Shown here in pieces: positions 61,406 to 64,000 of a stretch of DNA of 64,000 nt. Origin of the DNA: Sphingomonas pituitosa NBRC 102491 (lineage in GTDB: Bacteria > Pseudomonadota > Alphaproteobacteria > Sphingomonadales > Sphingomonadaceae); NCBI RefSeq assembly GCF_001598435.1, contig NZ_BCYY01000015.1, positions 80,680-144,679 of the forward strand. Reading direction: 5' to 3'. The first letter of the stretch is position 1. Every line of letters begins with the position of its first letter. Both the position numbers and the translations under genes were made by a program. The notes beneath the pieces are model-generated. The model had not been told where the DNA came from, did not search any database, and was given only the letters and a program-made list of their open reading frames with translations.

Positions 61406-62521
61406 TCAGCGGCCTTCCTTGCGTGCGACGAGGTTGAGCAGCCGTCGGGCATAGGCATCCTGGTTCCGTCGGTTGAACGGGCTAAGGCTGACGATCTTCG
61501 CCGCCGCAGCGGCGTTGTAGGCGTCGAGTTCCCGGTCATGCTCGCGACAGGCCCGCAAAACTTGCTCCGCACCCGCCGCAACGTCGGATTCGGGATAGTA
61601 ATATCCAACACCAGCAAACAGTGGTGAATTGTGCACGAGCGGATACCCGCCGGATATTGCATCGAGGTATAGATAATTCTGCGCACAATCCAATTGATGA
61701 CTGATCACGATGTTACCCCCCCGCCCCATGACGTGTGAAAAATAATCTCTTCCCTGGATAAATACCTTGCCGTCCCGGTAAATATCACTGTTATTCATCA
61801 GCCCACTGAAGGTCGGGTGGCCCACCATTTGGGCGGTATTCATGAAATCGACGCGGCCGACAGTTCCTGGCCTGCGTCGATCGGCCGCTTCCGCGATGAG
61901 AAAGGGAATCACCCCCATCTTGATCGGCGAAAGATTGGGCTCGAAGATCGCGACGCTTGCCGGCTTGGACGCCAGCGTGCCCTTCTTGTAGCCGAACTTC
62001 TCACCGTCCCCGGCGAAGCTTTCCCGCAGAAAATTCGCCCCCCAGAGATACGGAACGACGGTAACCGGGCAGCGATGCATGCTGCGCATCATCGGCAGGA
62101 ACGCAGCATCCTTTTCCAGCAGCCAGACTTCGTCACAGCGGTCCGGCTTCAGAAAGCAGCCCACGCTCGAGAAGGTGGTGTGGTCGACCAGCGCGACATA
62201 AGGTTGGCCGCAATTGTTGAAGGCGACGCGCCCTCCCCTGGCGCGGAAGCGCTCGCCCCACTCGCGATCAATCGCACCCGACAATTCGATTACGACGTCG
62301 ACCAGATCCGTAGCCTCGGCCAGCGAAATGAGTCGAAAGCACTTGCCCGCTTCACCGGCGCAGGCCGGCGGCTCCTGCTGATCACCGCAGTTGATCAGAT
62401 AGACCGCCTCCACGAACGGTAACTGTCGGCACAAAGTAGCGAGATGGTACACATTCTGACCGATGCCGTTGTTCCAGATGTTCTGGCCGGCTTGGGTGAA
62501 AATGGAGATTCCGATGCGCAT
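61406..62521 (-). CDS. DUF2827 family protein (glycosyltransferase-like), first copy
   Basis: A 371-residue DUF2827 protein beginning with the family signature MRIGISIFTQAGQNIWNNGI and GQNVYHLATLCRQLPFVEAV. Further blocks are LVDVVIELSGAIDREWGERF, VAIFEPNLSPIKMGVIPFLI, NIVISHQLDCAQNYLYLDAI and SGGYPLVHNSPLFAGVGYYY. There is no membrane segment. It is the first gene of a four-gene coupled unit and lies 39 bases beyond a strong terminator that closes the adhesin gene. Either a short promoter in 62522-62559 or read-through drives it. The pairing with a Ser/Thr/Asn-rich adhesin suggests a modification role, which is unproven. Confidence 0.87.
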   Translation of the reverse strand: MRIGISIFTQAGQNIWNNGIGQNVYHLATLCRQLPFVEAVYLINCGDQQEPPACAGEAGKCFRLISLAEATDLVDVVIELSGAIDREWGERFRARGGRVAFNNCGQPYVALVDHTTFSSVGCFLKPDRCDEVWLLEKDAAFLPMMRSMHRCPVTVVPYLWGANFLRESFAGDGEKFGYKKGTLASKPASVAIFEPNLSPIKMGVIPFLIAEAADRRRPGTVGRVDFMNTAQMVGHPTFSGLMNNSDIYRDGKVFIQGRDYFSHVMGRGGNIVISHQLDCAQNYLYLDAISGGYPLVHNSPLFAGVGYYYPESDVAAGAEQVLRACREHDRELDAYNAAAAAKIVSLSPFNRRNQDAYARRLLNLVARKEGR

Positions 62522-62559
62522 GCAGTGCTCGTCTCTCTTGATCGCTTAGCGAGAAAAAT

Positions 62560-62595
62560 GGGGAAGTGCGGGAGGGCATGCACCCGCACTTCCCC
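62560..62595 (-). terminator. Strong intrinsic terminator after the adhesin gene
   Basis: GGGGAAGTGCGGG (62560-62572) and CCCGCACTTCCCC (62583-62595) form a perfect 13-bp stem with a 10-base loop. Read on the minus strand the hairpin is followed by ATTTTTCTC, a proper T-tract. It ends the adhesin transcript 48 bases after the stop and before the DUF2827 genes. Confidence 0.9.
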
Positions 62596-62643
62596 GCTCC
62601 GGGACTATTGGGGGAACAAGGAAGCCCCAGAGCAGCGGCGCAA

Positions 62644-64000
62644 TTACCAGCCGAAGGCGATGCCGGCGCCGTACACCGACTTTCCTCCGGAGATAGATGC
62701 ACCCGCTTTCACTTTGACGTTGTCCCCGATGCGCCCGGTCAGGCCCAACGCGACAGCCTTGTAGCCATTGTACCCGGCGACGCTCATGCCGATGGAGACA
62801 CGCTGGTCGGGATCGATGTCCGGGATCATCGCGACAGCCGTTGCCCCGGCGATGCCGAACGAGGTCTGCCGTGCCAGGTCAAAGACCTGGTCCTGGACGC
62901 CCGCGATCTGGTTGCTGAGGTACGAGGTCGACTGCCGCAACTGTCCAACCGTCGCGGCATCCGACATGGCGATGCCGTCCGCCACATTGGTGATCCGGCG
63001 CGCCTGATCCGCCGAACCGACCGAGACGGTGTTCGCGCCGCTGGCGGTGCTGTGATCGCCGAGGACGACCGCTCCATCGTTCCCGGCCCCGACATTGACG
63101 TTGCTGCCAAGGACGAAGACACCGTTCGATGCGATATTGTTGTTGTTGCCGATCGCATAACTGCCGTTGCCGCTGACGATGTTCGGGTCACCGATCGCAC
63201 CCGAGCCCGCCCCCGTGACGACATTGGCATAGCCGATGGCAATCGACTGGCTGCCGATGGCCTTGTTGTTATAGCCAACCGCCGTTGCACCGGCGCCGCT
63301 GGCCACGGCACGGAAGCCAATGGCGGTTGCGTTCGACGACGTCGCCTGGGCGTTCGACCCATAGGCACTCGCCCCGTCGCCGACGGCGACGCTGCAGAGA
63401 CCCGTTGCCGTCGTGTCGATACCGTCGACCTTCCGGCAGTCGAGCGCGTTCACGGTGTTGACCGCGTCGCCAGCCGGGCCGCGGGTCTGGAACATGTTGT
63501 CCAGCTTCGCGCCGGCTGCGAACGTTCCGACGACCTGCGTACCCGAACCCGCCACCGGCAGGAGCGGCGACATCGCAGAGCTCATCGACGCCATGATCGA
63601 CGACTGAACCGTGCTCAGTCCCTGCGCCGTCGTGGTCGACAGCGACACCAGGTTGCTGTTCGCCCCGCTCAGGCCCGTCGACAGCGACGCCACGTCGCTG
63701 GCCGTGCCGGTGGAAAGCGAAGCGACGTTACTGTTCGCCGCGCTCAGCCCGGTCGAGAGCGATTCCACGTTGCTGTTCGTCCCGCTCAGGCCTGTCGACA
63801 GCGACGCCACGCTGCTCGCAGCGCCGGTCGAGAGCGAAGCGACATCGCTGTTCGCCGCGCCAAGCCCCGTCGACAGCGACGCCACGTTGCTCGCCGTACC
63901 GGCCGAGAGCGAAGCGACATTGCTGTTCGCCGCGCTCAGGCCGCTTGACAGCGACGCCACGTTGCTCGCGACACCCGTCGAGAGATCCGAAACCTGGCTG
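62644..64000 (-). CDS. YadA-type trimeric autotransporter adhesin, C-terminal part (5' end outside window)
   Basis: The frame is open to the window edge, so only the last ~450 residues are seen. Order: Ser/Ala/Asn-rich stalk repeats (to about 63652), a linker with a cysteine pair (ALDCRKVDG, TGLCSVAVG), a YadA-head left-handed beta-roll with repeated AIGxxA/AVGxxx motifs (TAIGFRAVASGAGATAVGYN), the neck ITNVADGIAMSDAATVGQLR, a short coiled coil, and the four-strand membrane anchor ending SVYGAGIAFGW. Such proteins form surface trimers that mediate adhesion and biofilm formation. Placing a head-like module after a long stalk indicates a multi-head architecture. Cysteines are unusual in these secreted fibres. 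Confidence 0.93.
   Translation of the reverse strand, partial: SQVSDLSTGVASNVASLSSGLSAANSNVASLSAGTASNVASLSTGLGAANSDVASLSTGAASSVASLSTGLSGTNSNVESLSTGLSAANSNVASLSTGTASDVASLSTGLSGANSNLVSLSTTTAQGLSTVQSSIMASMSSAMSPLLPVAGSGTQVVGTFAAGAKLDNMFQTRGPAGDAVNTVNALDCRKVDGIDTTATGLCSVAVGDGASAYGSNAQATSSNATAIGFRAVASGAGATAVGYNNKAIGSQSIAIGYANVVTGAGSGAIGDPNIVSGNGSYAIGNNNNIASNGVFVLGSNVNVGAGNDGAVVLGDHSTASGANTVSVGSADQARRITNVADGIAMSDAATVGQLRQSTSYLSNQIAGVQDQVFDLARQTSFGIAGATAVAMIPDIDPDQRVSIGMSVAGYNGYKAVALGLTGRIGDNVKVKAGASISGGKSVYGAGIAFGW
63652..64000 (-). repeat. Tandem stalk repeats of the adhesin (42 + 33 bp units)
   Basis: The coding sequence repeats a 14-residue unit (VASLSTGLSAANSN type) alternating with an 11-residue unit (VASLSTGTASN type), 75 bp per pair. 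Reading from the window edge the lengths go 11-14-11-14-11-14-14-11-14, so one 11-residue unit is missing between the two adjacent 14s. The repeats are nearly identical at DNA level and prone to recombination, so copy number is likely to vary between strains. Confidence 0.85.

Noticed and set aside
63652..64000. Regular repeats considered as a CRISPR array
   Set aside because: The repeats are in frame, encode alternating 14- and 11-residue adhesin stalk units, and have no unique spacers.

Overview
The window is GC-rich, densely coded chromosomal DNA. Four long TonB-dependent receptors (TBDRs), a NodT-type outer-membrane factor, many LysR and TetR regulators, and aromatic-catabolism genes suggest an alphaproteobacterium of the sphingomonad group, probably Sphingomonas or a close relative. 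This is inference from gene content, not a database match. No rRNA, tRNA or CRISPR array was recognised.

Layout. 1-3.5 kb: the 3' end of a NhaR-like LysR regulator, a stand-alone EAL phosphodiesterase, class I fumarase and a DoxX-like membrane protein. 3.5-5.1 kb (minus): three small secreted proteins or lipoproteins. 5.1-10 kb: a TetR regulator divergent from a three-gene tripartite efflux operon (NodT, EmrA-like, EmrB-like), with two nearly identical operators between them. 10.7-15.5 kb: TBDR, TauE/SafE permease and a Tat-signal PLP aminotransferase. 15.5-27.4 kb: histidine kinase and NtrC-like regulator without a visible GAFTGA motif (minus), divergent from an exporter of adaptor, ATPase, a 33-residue membrane microprotein and three tandem ~800-residue FtsX/MacB permeases. 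27.4-34.6 kb: MHS-type transporter, LysR, an MFS/cupin/tautomerase operon and two gene relics. 34.6-44 kb: LysR divergent from a TBDR, followed by a seven-gene ring-cleavage catabolic cluster (FAD monooxygenase, two-domain VOC dioxygenase, alpha/beta hydrolase, MFS, cupin, SDR, FAH hydrolase). 44.1-52.3 kb: a broken mobilisation relaxase, a TBDR/creatininase-like/GH2 cluster, a broken SDR and an IS110 fragment. 52.3-58.4 kb: TBDR, PI-PLC-like enzyme, MelB-like transporter and a tandem double TetR regulator. 58.5-64 kb (minus): the 3' part of a YadA-type trimeric autotransporter adhesin followed by three DUF2827 paralogues (putative glycosyltransferase-like) and a small membrane-anchored periplasmic protein, all translationally coupled.

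How it works together. Much of the window consists of self-contained 'import and process' or 'export' modules: outer-membrane receptor, periplasmic or cytoplasmic enzyme, inner-membrane permease and local regulator. The most novel candidates are the adhesin/DUF2827 locus, the three-permease exporter with its embedded microprotein and apparently sigma-54-independent NtrC-like regulator, and the TBDR-linked ring-cleavage cluster of unknown substrate. Gene relics at 29.2, 33.0-33.6, 44.1-44.5 and 51.4-52.3 kb mark the boundaries between modules and suggest accessory DNA inserted into a core background.
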